Below are positions 1 through 9,071 of a DNA stretch of 64,000 nucleotides, piece after piece (the first letter of the stretch is position 1; each line of letters starts with the position of its first letter). A program made the position numbers and the translations under genes. Location: positions 62,001 to 126,000 of the forward strand of contig JANYCU010000021.1 in assembly GCA_025360125.1 (NCBI GenBank). The letters are read 5' to 3'. The notes under the pieces were generated by a model. That model worked only from the letters and a program-made list of their open reading frames with translations, had not been told where the DNA came from and did not search any database. This stretch comes from Armatimonadota bacterium (GTDB lineage: Bacteria; Armatimonadota; Fimbriimonadia; Fimbriimonadales; Fimbriimonadaceae).

Positions 1-986
1 TTGAATCAAGCTGTGATGAAACATCTGCAGCTGTTATCCTCGAAAATAAGGTCCTGAGCAACATTATTAGCTCCCAAGTTGCCATGCACGAGCAATGGGG
101 AGGAATCGTTCCTGAGGCCGCCGCTCGTGCTCACATCGAAGCTATTCTTCCCGTTATTCAAACCGCTTTGTCCAAGGCTCACGTTGTTTTGAGTGCGATT
201 CAGGCCCTAGCGGTTACGAGCCGTCCTGGCCTTGTTGGAGCTCTATCGGTCGGGGTAACGACCGCCAAGACTTTGGCCCAAACGTTAGGAGTCCCTTTGC
301 TGGGCGTTGACCATTTAGAGGGTCACCTTTTGGCGTTCCTGGCGGAAAATCTAGACGCCCCGTTGCCGATGCTTTCCTTGCTCGTGTCGGGTGGCCACAG
401 CGAATTAGTCCTTATTCGTGGACTCGGCGACTACCAACTGGTTGGACAAACGCGGGACGATGCGGCAGGAGAAACGTTCGACAAAGGGGCTCGCCTCCTT
501 GGTCTCGGTTACCCAGGCGGTCGCAAAGTTTCTGAACTTGCGGAGACGGGAAATCCAAAGCGCTACGCCCTTCCTCGGGGTCTCGCCAAAGAGCGATACG
601 ACCTCAGTTTTAGTGGCCTCAAAACCGCCATGCTCCGCTTGGTCGAATCAGAAAGTACAAATCTCAATGTTCCTGATGCCTGTGCTTCGTTGCAAGCAGC
701 GATCTGCGATAGTCTCCTAAGTAAGCTCAAAAACGCGGTAGAAGACCTTTCCCCACGTTCCATCGGCCTTTGCGGCGGTGTCGCGGCCAATGCGGAACTC
801 CGCAACCAAGTAATCGCCCTCGGCCAGCGATATGGTCTTCCCGTTCTTATCCCATCCAGTGAATTCTGCACAGATAATGCGGCCATGATCGGCCTAGCTG
901 CGTCCTATCGACTTAACCGAGGCGAACGAAGTGACTTAACCCTCGAAGTCCAGCCGAACTCCAATTTATTTTCTTTGAAGCCTTAG
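1..986 (+). CDS. tsaD: tRNA N6-threonylcarbamoyladenosine transferase TsaD (5' end cut by window edge)
   Basis: Catalytic subunit that moves the threonylcarbamoyl group from threonylcarbamoyl-AMP to A37 of ANN-decoding tRNAs, working in the cytoplasm with TsaB and TsaE. The open frame runs to the window edge (first full codon at base 3), and its opening residues ESSCDETSAAV are the ASKHA-fold N-terminus of TsaD, so only the first few codons are missing. Visible hallmarks are the metal-binding HLEGH motif, SGGHSELVLI, GGVAANAELR and the late CTDNAAM aspartate. The internal ATG at 84 is not the true start. The gene converges on, and overlaps by 4 nt, the recombinase gene on the other strand. 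Identification is secure. Confidence 0.96.
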   Translation, partial: ESSCDETSAAVILENKVLSNIISSQVAMHEQWGGIVPEAAARAHIEAILPVIQTALSKAHVVLSAIQALAVTSRPGLVGALSVGVTTAKTLAQTLGVPLLGVDHLEGHLLAFLAENLDAPLPMLSLLVSGGHSELVLIRGLGDYQLVGQTRDDAAGETFDKGARLLGLGYPGGRKVSELAETGNPKRYALPRGLAKERYDLSFSGLKTAMLRLVESESTNLNVPDACASLQAAICDSLLSKLKNAVEDLSPRSIGLCGGVAANAELRNQVIALGQRYGLPVLIPSSEFCTDNAAMIGLAASYRLNRGERSDLTLEVQPNSNLFSLKP

Positions 987-1876
987 CCACGGGGGTGCGC
1001 CTTCTGATATCGATTTCTCACTTCATCGTCCTGAAGTTCGGTATAGACCTGAGTCGTCGCAATGGACTCATGTCCCAGCAACTCCTGCACCGCTCTTAAA
1101 TCAGCCCCGCCCTTCAACAGGTGAACCGCGTATGTGTGCCGTAATGTATGTGGACCAATATGGCCCCTTACTCCAGCCGCGACCGCCATGTCCGAAACCA
1201 GCGAATAAATCGCTTGGCGCGACAGCGGTTTGCCCCGAATTGACAAGAAAACCGATCCGGTCGGTCCTTTGATGAACGTGTCGCGAACCTGATCTAGGTA
1301 GTTAGACAAGACCAATGCAGTCTGATGCGGCAGTGGCACAATCCTCGTTTTGTTGCGTTTTCCAGTGACGCGAATCGCACTCGAAGCAAGATCAATCTGA
1401 GTCACATCAAGTGATGAGAGTTCCGAAACACGGAGACCCGCACCATACAGTAATTCGAGGATCGCCATGTTGCGGTGATGGATATTGGTGTCTTCGTGAA
1501 GGGCAAGCATTCCCTCAATTGACCGGGAATCCATCGCTTTGGGTAACCGTTTCCCCGCTTTAAATCCCCCAGTCGAGGGCAGATCAACCACAAATTGAAC
1601 GCCATTCTTTCGCAAGAACTTCAGGAAGCTCCGAAACGAACTCGCTTTCCGCTGGGCCGACCGACGTGAAGGAACGCCAGCAAGAAACACATCGAATTTC
1701 TGCAATTCATCATGCGACAAATCCTCCCACCTGGCCAGTGAAGAAGAAACAACCAAAATCACCTCGTCAAGGTCGCGCGAATAGGCCTCTAGGGTGTGCA
1801 TCGACGCCCCCTTTTCGATCTTGAGATAGTCTAAGAACCACTCTACGGATTCGCGGAGGTCTTCTTTCGTTGCCAT
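983..1876 (-). CDS. Tyrosine recombinase, XerC/XerD family
   Basis: Site-specific recombinase of 297 aa, the usual length for chromosome-dimer-resolving Xer proteins. A SAM-like core-binding domain (about residues 5-95) precedes the catalytic domain. The full catalytic set is visible: R149 in GLRVSEL, K173, H243 and R246 in PHTLRH, H269 in LLGHE and the nucleophile Y278. It is the last gene of a minus-strand run and overlaps the preceding glycosyltransferase by 34 nt, so it is probably co-transcribed and translationally coupled. No phage genes are near, and the even length and intact catalytic set favour a housekeeping XerC/D role over an element integrase. Which of the two Xer paralogues it is cannot be told from sequence alone. 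Confidence 0.9.
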   Translation of the reverse strand: MATKEDLRESVEWFLDYLKIEKGASMHTLEAYSRDLDEVILVVSSSLARWEDLSHDELQKFDVFLAGVPSRRSAQRKASSFRSFLKFLRKNGVQFVVDLPSTGGFKAGKRLPKAMDSRSIEGMLALHEDTNIHHRNMAILELLYGAGLRVSELSSLDVTQIDLASSAIRVTGKRNKTRIVPLPHQTALVLSNYLDQVRDTFIKGPTGSVFLSIRGKPLSRQAIYSLVSDMAVAAGVRGHIGPHTLRHTYAVHLLKGGADLRAVQELLGHESIATTQVYTELQDDEVRNRYQKAHPRG

Positions 1877-3504
1877 ATCAGCACGTTGGGCCGAACGTAT
1901 TCCATGTCCTCAACCATGTCGAGATGGTTCGGATCATTAACATGAACCGGGTCGATTGGATCGTAATTCGCTTCTAGGGCGGTCTTAAATTCTAAGAATC
2001 GTGAACCGTACGTTTTCTCGACTTCAGGAGCATCTTTAAGTTCAGACATTCTCTTGAACGGGGCATATTCGATCGACGTAAACGAAATGAAATCTGGCTT
2101 TAACTCTGTAACTAACCGCGAATCCCACTCGATTCTCTCCTTCGGATTGGGCGGGAAATAACGAAGAACTTTTGGTTTGGTCCAACTGGCCCAAAGTTCC
2201 ATAAGTACCCGTTGACCATAGCTTCGCGTGATACCCATGTCTGGCTGTATCGACGGACTCCAAAACCATGGATCGTTAACCAGACCGACACTAATGTCAC
2301 CTTGCTCGCGAAGCCACCGACCCGCCACATCGCGTGGGTCTGGCGTCATCATTTGCGCAGTAAGTCCTCCACCTCTGACTAGTCCACCAGTATCAATTCC
2401 CCCGACGACGAGAATGCCGAGAGCGATTCCCCATTTCTCTTTGCCCATTTCTTGAATTCGCTGAATCGCGTATCCAACTCCGAGAGCCAAAACTGGAATC
2501 AACGGCAAGATGTAGCGCATGAACTTGATCTGCCCGCCCGAAACCGCCACATAGTAAATCAAGAAGAACACGCTCAAAATCATCGCCCACGTGTTCTTTT
2601 TAATCACTGCCAACCACAAGCCGACAATACCAAGAACAACGGTCAAAATGCTCGAGCCCGAACTTAGGTTTCCAATATGGAAGATCCAGGCGGGGGACGT
2701 ACCCATGAACACAACGCCATGCCCGGTCTTCGAATGGTTGAGCTCGAACGTAAAGTCCCGAACAAAAGCCTGATTATCGAGCAGACACCCCGGAGTCGTA
2801 ATCACAAAAGTCGCCACTGCAACAAGTAGTCCAAGTCCAAACATGGCAGGTTTCTTGGCGTAGAGCACGGCGGGAAGTAAGGCAAAGACCGCGACGATGC
2901 CAACGTACTTTGTCCCTGCGCTCATCCCTGCGAATACCCCGGCTAATACAGTCCATTTAATTAAAGGAGCTTCCGCCTCAGTCAGGCGAACACAGGAGTA
3001 GACGCATGCAATTGCCAACAAAGTAGCGAGCATATCGACGGTCTGGAAGCGTGAATGAACGAGTAGTGCGGGAGCTACTGCCACGACACCTGCCGAAACA
3101 TACGCACCAACTATCGACAAAACCCTTCGACCAATTCCAAACGTCAACGCAACAAGCCCAGCCCCAAAAAAGCAGTTCAGTAGCCGACCCGCCAGATGAA
3201 TCTGAGATAACGCCCCTGATGAAATGTTGCCCGCGGCATCGAGTCCGCCCGACAAGCCAATGACACCGTCAGAAACAACCCGCAATAGCGTCAGATACAA
3301 AGTTCCGTAATGATAGTCGCCTGGCGTAAAATGAAGCTGAGAAGGAATAATTTGCCGGGCATAAAGCAAGTTCACTTGCTCGTCGGGATGAAGGCTGTAA
3401 TTGCGAAGGTCGTTTGGCAACCCCCAGGAAACACCGATCAAACGGATCAGTAAGGCACCGACAAAAATAAGCACCAGCGGATTCGAAAAGAGCTTACTTT
3501 TCAC
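1843..3504 (-). CDS. GT-C fold membrane glycosyltransferase, PMT/ArnT-like
   Basis: Polytopic membrane protein of 553 aa that probably moves sugar from a polyprenyl-phosphate donor to an extracytoplasmic acceptor. About ten hydrophobic helices follow a short N-terminus. The first extracytoplasmic loop carries the acidic HPDEQVN motif expected for the catalytic Asp of GT-C enzymes, and a soluble C-terminal part begins near residue 390. The start overlaps the stop of the preceding degenerate HD gene by 4 nt, and the C-terminus overlaps the Xer gene by 34 nt, so it sits in the middle of a four-gene operon. The substrate is unknown; the adjacent signalling genes suggest surface glycosylation, but that is inference. 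Confidence 0.82.
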   Translation of the reverse strand: MKSKLFSNPLVLIFVGALLIRLIGVSWGLPNDLRNYSLHPDEQVNLLYARQIIPSQLHFTPGDYHYGTLYLTLLRVVSDGVIGLSGGLDAAGNISSGALSQIHLAGRLLNCFFGAGLVALTFGIGRRVLSIVGAYVSAGVVAVAPALLVHSRFQTVDMLATLLAIACVYSCVRLTEAEAPLIKWTVLAGVFAGMSAGTKYVGIVAVFALLPAVLYAKKPAMFGLGLLVAVATFVITTPGCLLDNQAFVRDFTFELNHSKTGHGVVFMGTSPAWIFHIGNLSSGSSILTVVLGIVGLWLAVIKKNTWAMILSVFFLIYYVAVSGGQIKFMRYILPLIPVLALGVGYAIQRIQEMGKEKWGIALGILVVGGIDTGGLVRGGGLTAQMMTPDPRDVAGRWLREQGDISVGLVNDPWFWSPSIQPDMGITRSYGQRVLMELWASWTKPKVLRYFPPNPKERIEWDSRLVTELKPDFISFTSIEYAPFKRMSELKDAPEVEKTYGSRFLEFKTALEANYDPIDPVHVNDPNHLDMVEDMEYVRPNVLIWQRKKTSANP

Positions 3505-4097
3505 TGAGCAGTTACCAGCTCCTTGAGTACTCCAACGATCTCTGGATCGTATTGGTTGCCTGATTGGCGTTCAATGGCGGTCATCGCACGGTTATCACCG
3601 TACACTCGGCGAAAACGTACGTAATCGGCAGTAACGCCGATAATTCTGGCCTCGAGCGGAGTCTTTGGCTCATCGGCAAACTTAGTATGGTGGTGCTGGA
3701 CGATCGTTGAATATCGCCGCAAGATCGGTGATTGACGGACAATCGAGGCACCAATCTCCGTATGACGGTCAAACAAGGATTGCTCTTCAGGCGTCCACTC
3801 TGATGTTTTTTGCAGAATAGCACTCGGTACACTACAAAGACCAATATCACATATCAAGGCGGCAATTTTAGTCGTTTCTGCATCGTGCCGGGAAAGGCCG
3901 CAATCGCGGCTGACCTGTTCACTTAAATCGCAAATCTCTCGGTACATACCGTCCATGAACGGGCTGCGACTCTCTACCGCCGATGCAATCGCCCGGCCAA
4001 TCTGCGTCATCCTCGACCTGCGAATCGAAGGTAGGTGAAAAACGAACAACGCAAAACAAGTGACGCAAAACAGTATGACGAGGGCGACAGAAATCAT
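3501..4097 (-). CDS. Degenerate HD-GYP-like signalling protein with N-terminal membrane helix
   Basis: 198 aa protein with one N-terminal membrane helix (about residues 3-22) followed by an HD-superfamily domain. It aligns with its upstream neighbour, but the signature His of the HD pair is replaced: residues 83-84 read CD in AALICDIG, and the following Lys is Leu. The GYP loop is missing, although H112 and the HHH at 135-137 remain. It is therefore unlikely to hydrolyse c-di-GMP and may be a sensor or partner of the intact HD-GYP protein. It overlaps both neighbours by 4 nt, indicating translational coupling. Family assignment is good; the inactive status is inferred from residues only. Confidence 0.72.
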   Translation of the reverse strand: MISVALVILFCVTCFALFVFHLPSIRRSRMTQIGRAIASAVESRSPFMDGMYREICDLSEQVSRDCGLSRHDAETTKIAALICDIGLCSVPSAILQKTSEWTPEEQSLFDRHTEIGASIVRQSPILRRYSTIVQHHHTKFADEPKTPLEARIIGVTADYVRFRRVYGDNRAMTAIERQSGNQYDPEIVGVLKELVTAQ

Positions 4098-5338
4098 AAG
4101 AGTTTCCCCTTCCGCTCTTCAATAACTCGGATGAAGTGCTTAACGATTCTGGCGTCAAACTGGGTGCCCGAACATCGTTTCAATTCCGCAATGGCGTCTT
4201 CGCTGCTGATCGGGTCACGATAGAGCCGTTTATGTCCGTCTCCGCTATGTCCGGTCATGGCATCATAAGCATCAATAACGGAAATAACATGGCTCTCAAC
4301 GGGAATCTTCCGCCGTTCAAGCTTGTCAGGGTATCCACGGCCGTCTACTCGCTCGTGATGGTGGCGGATCCATTCACTCACTATCTTCAACTCTGAGAGA
4401 TTCGCAACAATTTTCTGTCCAGTCACCGGATGTTTCTTGATCTCGTCAAACTCTTGGTCAGTCAACTTTCCTGGCTTTTCCAAAATTTGTTCACTGACAG
4501 CAATTTTTCCAATGTCATGCAACAACGCTGCCTGCACTAAATAATCGAGTTTCCATTCAGCGATCCGCAGCCGCCGACCCGTTTCACGAGCCAAATAGGC
4601 AACCCGACGCGAATGATTGCCCGTATAAACATGAGAGTAATTCAGCAAACCGCCCAGAGCGACGACTCCTTTCCCATATTCTTGATGAGCCTTTTGATAA
4701 GTGAAAAGTATTCCAATCCAAACCGCATTGACGATCGACATCGAGACGACAAAAACTTGAGTCACTTCGGTCCGTTCAAAATAGAACAGTGCCATCGCCA
4801 GCGATACATAGGCTTGGGTTGAGACGAAAGCCCAGGTGCCCGAAATTGCCCCGATATCGAGTGGCTTCCCCGTTTTATTGGCTATCAGCGAGGAACACAA
4901 GGTCCGAAGACTTACATAAGCGAAACCAGCAAATAGCCATAATTCGGGTGCAATCCGCTTGAGTAACAAGCAAAATACTGAATACGTAATCACTTCTGAC
5001 GCTAGTAGTACCGTAAACCGTTGAGCATTGACTCGCGATGCCAAAACGGACTGAATCGAGTAAGTAACCAGGAATAGCGTGCCCAATATCGGTTCCTTTA
5101 TCGCACATACCAAAAGAAAAGGAATTTGCACCACAAATGAGCGGTTCAAGATTCGACCTTGGACAAATGAGGAAATACAGAACAGTCCCGAAAACCCAAC
5201 CCAAAGCGTACTTTTGGTAATCAAGCTTGTGACGGTCATCAAGATGATGCCTAGCGTGATCGACAAAGCGACTTCGAGCGTTCGTTCCGAAACGCCTTCA
5301 TGGTGAGCCATTGGCTTTGAAAGCGGACGTAATTCCAC
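4094..5338 (-). CDS. Membrane HD-GYP domain phosphodiesterase
   Basis: 414 aa protein with an N-terminal block of about six membrane helices (residues 20-215) and a C-terminal HD-GYP domain, the family that degrades cyclic di-GMP. The catalytic set is intact: H274-D275 in LLHDIGK, H303, the HHH at 326-328 and GRGYP at 333-337. The membrane block does not match a sensory domain I can name. The start is GTG at 5338; an ATG ten codons later is an alternative. It is the first gene of the operon with the degenerate HD protein, the GT-C glycosyltransferase and the Xer recombinase. The membrane part presumably senses a signal and sets local c-di-GMP. Confidence 0.87.
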   Translation of the reverse strand: MELRPLSKPMAHHEGVSERTLEVALSITLGIILMTVTSLITKSTLWVGFSGLFCISSFVQGRILNRSFVVQIPFLLVCAIKEPILGTLFLVTYSIQSVLASRVNAQRFTVLLASEVITYSVFCLLLKRIAPELWLFAGFAYVSLRTLCSSLIANKTGKPLDIGAISGTWAFVSTQAYVSLAMALFYFERTEVTQVFVVSMSIVNAVWIGILFTYQKAHQEYGKGVVALGGLLNYSHVYTGNHSRRVAYLARETGRRLRIAEWKLDYLVQAALLHDIGKIAVSEQILEKPGKLTDQEFDEIKKHPVTGQKIVANLSELKIVSEWIRHHHERVDGRGYPDKLERRKIPVESHVISVIDAYDAMTGHSGDGHKRLYRDPISSEDAIAELKRCSGTQFDARIVKHFIRVIEERKGKLL

Positions 5339-5377
5339 TTAACTTAGGACGCAAAATCGACCCAATTAGATTCTTAC

Positions 5378-6454
5378 TTAATGACCGCCGCCGCCTTTCT
5401 TTGGCGCTGTTGGCTTTGGAGTCGTAGAATCGATCGGGTTGCCAAGGCTTCGCCCTTCCAACTTGACACTCGTCCGGCCCTTAAATCGATCTTCAAGCAA
5501 TGGTTGCTCCGCACCCTTTACCGCAATCCCGAAACTGCCGCTTGACTCGGCGGAGGCCTTGACCATATGCAGGGTCGTCATATCAAGGTCAAAGTCGATT
5601 TTGGCATCAAATTTGAGTGGAACTGATTTGAACATCGAGCTGGAAGCCGACCCACCAACAAGTTGTCGCGCGTACTCAATTAAGTCTGTATCCAACTTAG
5701 CAATCGCCTGAATGCGCTGGATATCCTTACCATCCTTGTTCTTCATGACCCCCATGTATGTGTAGGTGTAGTCAATCCGTTGAACCGCTTGCTTATCGCC
5801 TTGCCCTTTCAATTTTTGCGGCGAATATCCGACGGTTTTCTTCCAGGTGCTGCCAACACTGACCTCGTCGAACGGAAACTTCGGGGCGATATCTAGACCA
5901 GAATCAAGCGGTCCAACAAAAAATGCCAGTCGCTGGATTTCTCCAACAAAGCTTAGTAAAAGCCCATAAGCCACACCGTCAGCTTGAGTTCCTTGCCGAA
6001 GAACTTTGTTCTTTAGCGATTGGCTGAAAAGGCCATCTCTGTCTTTACTTTTCGGCTTTTCTTTAGCCTTCTTAGGATTCAAATCTTTCTCGGACACCAC
6101 TTCGTTAACGGGGCTCACGTCGAGGAGATATTTATAGTCCAGTTTTTCGACCTCAGATTTCGAAGCCGACTCGGCAGTGTCACCCATAACGAATGTCATC
6201 GTAGGACGTTGGTATAAGATCTCGGCGATGCCGTCGGCCTTAACCTTTTGAACTAGCATCGTGTACCGATAGTTAATTTCTTCGTCTTGCGGAATAAACG
6301 TTTGAACGATTCCCTGTCGCTGTTCATCAACAAATTGGGCCCGAGCGTAATAGCTTAACTTTTCACCAGCGGTGAACTTGCGTGAGAGTTCGAGTGGCTT
6401 TACTTGCCCAGGTCCACTGGGCAACAAAAGAGCAAGGGCCAAAATTGAGGTCAT
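5378..6454 (-). CDS. Exported protein of unknown function
   Basis: 358 aa protein with a very short hydrophobic N-terminus (about 12 residues ending near LLLPSG) that looks like an unusually brief signal peptide. The body is predicted as beta-rich with many Lys/Asp residues, a Lys-rich linker near residues 125-140 and a C-terminal tail ending KKGGGGH. No family is recognised. It starts 9 nt after the acyl-CoA dehydrogenase stop, with no promoter room, so the two are probably one transcript. The pairing with a lipid-oxidation enzyme may be incidental. Confidence 0.65.
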   Translation of the reverse strand: MTSILALALLLPSGPGQVKPLELSRKFTAGEKLSYYARAQFVDEQRQGIVQTFIPQDEEINYRYTMLVQKVKADGIAEILYQRPTMTFVMGDTAESASKSEVEKLDYKYLLDVSPVNEVVSEKDLNPKKAKEKPKSKDRDGLFSQSLKNKVLRQGTQADGVAYGLLLSFVGEIQRLAFFVGPLDSGLDIAPKFPFDEVSVGSTWKKTVGYSPQKLKGQGDKQAVQRIDYTYTYMGVMKNKDGKDIQRIQAIAKLDTDLIEYARQLVGGSASSSMFKSVPLKFDAKIDFDLDMTTLHMVKASAESSGSFGIAVKGAEQPLLEDRFKGRTSVKLEGRSLGNPIDSTTPKPTAPKKGGGGH

Positions 6455-6463
6455 ATTCTATTA

Positions 6464-7579
6464 TTACTTCAGAATTTGCTTTGCTATGACCAATCTTTGA
6501 ATTTCTGAGCATCCTTCGCCAATCTCCGTCAATTTTGCATCACGCCAAAGCTTTTCTACCAAGAACTCGTGGGTCATCCCCCGACCACCATGAATCTGAA
6601 TCGCACGATTCGTGACGCGATTCGCTGTTTCACTGGCATAAAGCTTTGCGTAAGAACTAGCGGTGATGATTGGCTTACCTTGATCAAACAACTCGGCTCC
6701 TTTTTGGAGCAACAAGCTCGAAGCTTCGATTTCCATCCCACTGTCGGCAATCATATTTTGAACTGATTGCATGTCGGCTAGGCGACGATTGAACTGTTCG
6801 CGTTGCTTTGAGTATTCGACCGTCAGCTCAAAGGCCTTCTCGGCAATGCCAAGGGCCATAGCGGCAATTGCAAGACGTCCACGGTAAAGCAAGCCTATCG
6901 CATCTTCAAAAGTACAAGGCGTATGCCAACCAACTACGTCGATTAGCGAAAATTGCACGGTATTGGAAGCCGAAACTCCAACCGTATGGATGCGCTTTTC
7001 GAGCTTGAACCCCGGCTGATTTGTTTCAACAAAGAAAGCAGACAAGGCGGTTTCGCTGGTTCGAGCGATCAAAATAATGAGGTCAGCCTTTCCACCGTTG
7101 GTGATGAACATCTTTCGACCATTGATCAAGTGGAAACCTTCCTTGTCGCTTGGAACGGCGTGAGTCTTTACTCGACGAGCGTCCGATCCAGCATCAGGTT
7201 CGGTTAAGCCCCATGCTAACTTGATATCGCCTTTTAATATTCCTGGCAAGTACTTATCGCACTGCTCCTGAGTCGCGAAATGATCAAAGTGCGCGGTACA
7301 AAGAGCGTTTATAGCGGCCACATTCATTGAAAGGGCTGGATCGCCTTTCGCAATTTGTTTGCAAACTTCCACAAATGCTGCACACGAGAGGCCAGTACCA
7401 CCTTTTTCTTTGGGCAAGGTCATTCCGAGGAGCCCGAGCGCGCCAAGCTTGGTCCAAATCTCATCGGGAAACGCAGTGTTCTTTTCCCACTCGCGAGTGA
7501 ACGGCAATACTTCAGTGGCAACGAAACTTTTAACAGTCTCAACAAACGTAGCTTCTTCTTGATTTAAATCGAACGGCAT
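6464..7579 (-). CDS. Acyl-CoA dehydrogenase
   Basis: FAD flavoprotein of 371 aa catalysing the first step of acyl-CoA beta-oxidation, with electrons passed to ETF. The full three-domain layout is present: N-terminal helices; the middle beta domain with WGLTEPDAGSDA and the FITNG segment; and the C-terminal helical domain with QFNRRLADMQ and IQIHGGRGM. The expected catalytic Glu lies at E355 in the IGEGCSEIQR segment. A GAGGA-type Shine-Dalgarno site is about 11 nt before the ATG. With the fused hydratase/dehydrogenase at 9199 it supplies two of the activities of fatty-acid oxidation. Chain-length preference cannot be read from sequence. Confidence 0.92.
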   Translation of the reverse strand: MPFDLNQEEATFVETVKSFVATEVLPFTREWEKNTAFPDEIWTKLGALGLLGMTLPKEKGGTGLSCAAFVEVCKQIAKGDPALSMNVAAINALCTAHFDHFATQEQCDKYLPGILKGDIKLAWGLTEPDAGSDARRVKTHAVPSDKEGFHLINGRKMFITNGGKADLIILIARTSETALSAFFVETNQPGFKLEKRIHTVGVSASNTVQFSLIDVVGWHTPCTFEDAIGLLYRGRLAIAAMALGIAEKAFELTVEYSKQREQFNRRLADMQSVQNMIADSGMEIEASSLLLQKGAELFDQGKPIITASSYAKLYASETANRVTNRAIQIHGGRGMTHEFLVEKLWRDAKLTEIGEGCSEIQRLVIAKQILK

Positions 7580-7803
7580 GTAATTTCTAATCCTCGGTGA
7601 CTAATAGCTTCTACGCAACGGTGAGCAGAAACAGAACCTAGATTTTGACAGATTTATTCATCACGAGGATGCTGCCTTGAAGGTTTTAGGGTTCCCAAAC
7701 CCAGTTATCCTTGCCGGTTGAGGAAAGCTTGGTGCAAAATTGATGGCGAAGCGTCAATGGAACGATTGGAATTAAACTCTTGCTGGCAGTGGTTGCGAAC
7801 TAG

Positions 7804-7852
7804 AAAAAACAAAAAAAGAGGGGCAGTCTCTCGACTTCCCTCTTTTCCGATT
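7804..7852 (-). terminator. Rho-independent terminator of the infC-rpmI-rplT operon
   Basis: Read on the minus strand, AAAAGAGGG and CCCCTCTTTTT form a stem closed by a 14-nt loop and followed by a long T-rich run (TTTTTTTGTTTTTT). It lies about 20 nt after the rplT stop codon. The rest of 7580-7803 shows no gene. Confidence 0.85.
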
Positions 7853-7871
7853 TCAGTTCACTGAACAGTGA

Positions 7872-8225
7872 TTAGAGCCCTTTTTTGGCCAACTCGACGA
7901 TAGCTTTAAATGAATCCATATCTGCAATGGCCATTTCGCTCATCATCTTTCGGTTCAATTGAACTCCTTGTGAGTTCAAACCGTGGATCAATTGTGAATA
8001 CTTGATGCCACTGTGTGAACACGCAGCGGTAATTCGCACGATCCACAATCTTCGGAAGTCTCTCTTCTTAGCTCGTCGGTCACGGAAGGCATACTGCCCC
8101 GATTTCATGACCTGCTCGTGAGCTCGTTTAAATACGTTTTTCTTACGCCCGAAATAACCCTTGGCTTTGCCAATGATCTTCTTGTGGCGCTTGTGGCGCA
8201 TAAGGCCACGTTTAATTCTTGCCAT
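7872..8225 (-). CDS. rplT: Large ribosomal subunit protein bL20
   Basis: 117 aa bL20, an early-assembly 23S rRNA-binding protein. The N-terminus MARIKRGLMRHKRHKKIIG and the basic helix with GYFGRKKNVFKRA are typical, as are RDRRAKKRDFRRLWI and the C-terminal globular domain. AAGGA lies about 9 nt before the ATG. It is the last gene of infC-rpmI-rplT and is followed by a strong terminator. The 98-nt gap after rpmI holds a small hairpin (TTCCGC/GCGGAA). In other bacteria L20 represses its own operon by binding mRNA near here; whether that happens here is unknown. Confidence 0.98.
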   Translation of the reverse strand: MARIKRGLMRHKRHKKIIGKAKGYFGRKKNVFKRAHEQVMKSGQYAFRDRRAKKRDFRRLWIVRITAACSHSGIKYSQLIHGLNSQGVQLNRKMMSEMAIADMDSFKAIVELAKKGL

Positions 8226-8323
8226 TTCTTGTTTTCCTTGTTCTTAAATTTCCACCGGGTTCCAGCCTTTCGAGCGGTAGCGGTAAAGGGTCGGGGTGAT
8301 TCCGCAGAGCGGAACCACAAATA

Positions 8324-8518
8324 TTACAATACGAGAAGTCGTCGAATTCGCTTCTTTTCACCTTGGAACAGCACTGGTTCAGCTTCCAGAGCACGTCGTG
8401 TGCTCTTTCGCTTGTGCAAGAACTGGTGATTATTGTGCGATTTTCGACGTGTAATTTTACCGCTGCCGGTAACTTTAAACCTCTTCGCTGCTGTCTTGTA
8501 CGTCCTGATTTTTGGCAT
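8324..8518 (-). CDS. rpmI: Large ribosomal subunit protein bL35
   Basis: 64 aa bL35, the normal family length, with the typical basic N-terminus [20 protein letters not shown] and the KRKSTRR segment. Its first 44 nt lie inside the 3' end of infC in a different frame, an unusually long overlap for this conserved pair. There is only a weak AAAGAAAG purine tract before the ATG, so translation is probably coupled to infC. The product is a structural protein of the 50S subunit. Confidence 0.97.
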   Translation of the reverse strand: MPKIRTYKTAAKRFKVTGSGKITRRKSHNNHQFLHKRKSTRRALEAEPVLFQGEKKRIRRLLVL

Positions 8519-9071
8519 CTTTCTTTATCGCTCCCGGCTTTGGATTCAGAATCATAATCATCTGTCTTCCATCCAAAGAAGGCGGTCTCTCGACCACCGC
8601 GCAATCTTCAAGTCCCAGTGCAAACTTTTCGAGTCGAGCCTTCCCCAGTTCAGGGTGAGCCAACTCTCGTTGCCGGAACATGCACGTCACTTTGACTTTG
8701 TCTCCGTGTTCAAGAAACTTTCTGGCGTTGTTCCCCAGAAAGCCCATGTCGTGCTCTGCAATACGCGGACTTATCTTTATACCCTTTGTTTCCTGTCCTT
8801 TGGGCTTTTTATCCTTGCCAGATTTGCCTTCAAGGTATTTATGTTTGCCGTAGTCGGCAATTTTTGCGACAGGGGGCTGCGCGTGACCAGCAACCAGAAT
8901 CAGGTCGAAACCTTCTTCTCGTGCTCGGGCCAGGGCATCTCGCGATGTTAGGACTCCTAACTGCGAGCCATCAGACCCGATGACGCGCAACTCAGGATGT
9001 CGCAACAGTCGACCGTTGATCTCTGGACTCGGTTCCTGGCGAACCGGTCTCCGTCCTCTAAAGCCAGCTAT
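8475..9071 (-). CDS. infC: Translation initiation factor IF-3, probable AUA start codon
   Basis: IF-3 binds the 30S subunit and proofreads initiator tRNA and start-codon choice. Core motifs are clear: [39 protein letters not shown] and [17 protein letters not shown] at 9003-9005 would give 176 aa but would cut off the conserved N-terminal EING segment. The frame stays open upstream through [17 protein letters not shown] with no ATG, GTG or TTG, to an ATA at 9069-9071 that has GAGG nine nt before it. Escherichia coli infC uses AUU for autoregulation. I therefore place the start at ATA (198 aa). An ATC at EIN is a weaker alternative. Confidence 0.85.
   Translation of the reverse strand: MAGFRGRRPVRQEPSPEINGRLLRHPELRVIGSDGSQLGVLTSRDALARAREEGFDLILVAGHAQPPVAKIADYGKHKYLEGKSGKDKKPKGQETKGIKISPRIAEHDMGFLGNNARKFLEHGDKVKVTCMFRQRELAHPELGKARLEKFALGLEDCAVVERPPSLDGRQMIMILNPKPGAIKKDAKNQDVQDSSEEV

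Noticed and set aside
983-1876. Prophage or integrative element integrase
   Set aside because: The recombinase lies in an operon with non-phage genes, has standard XerC/D length and motifs, and no attachment repeats or phage genes are close.
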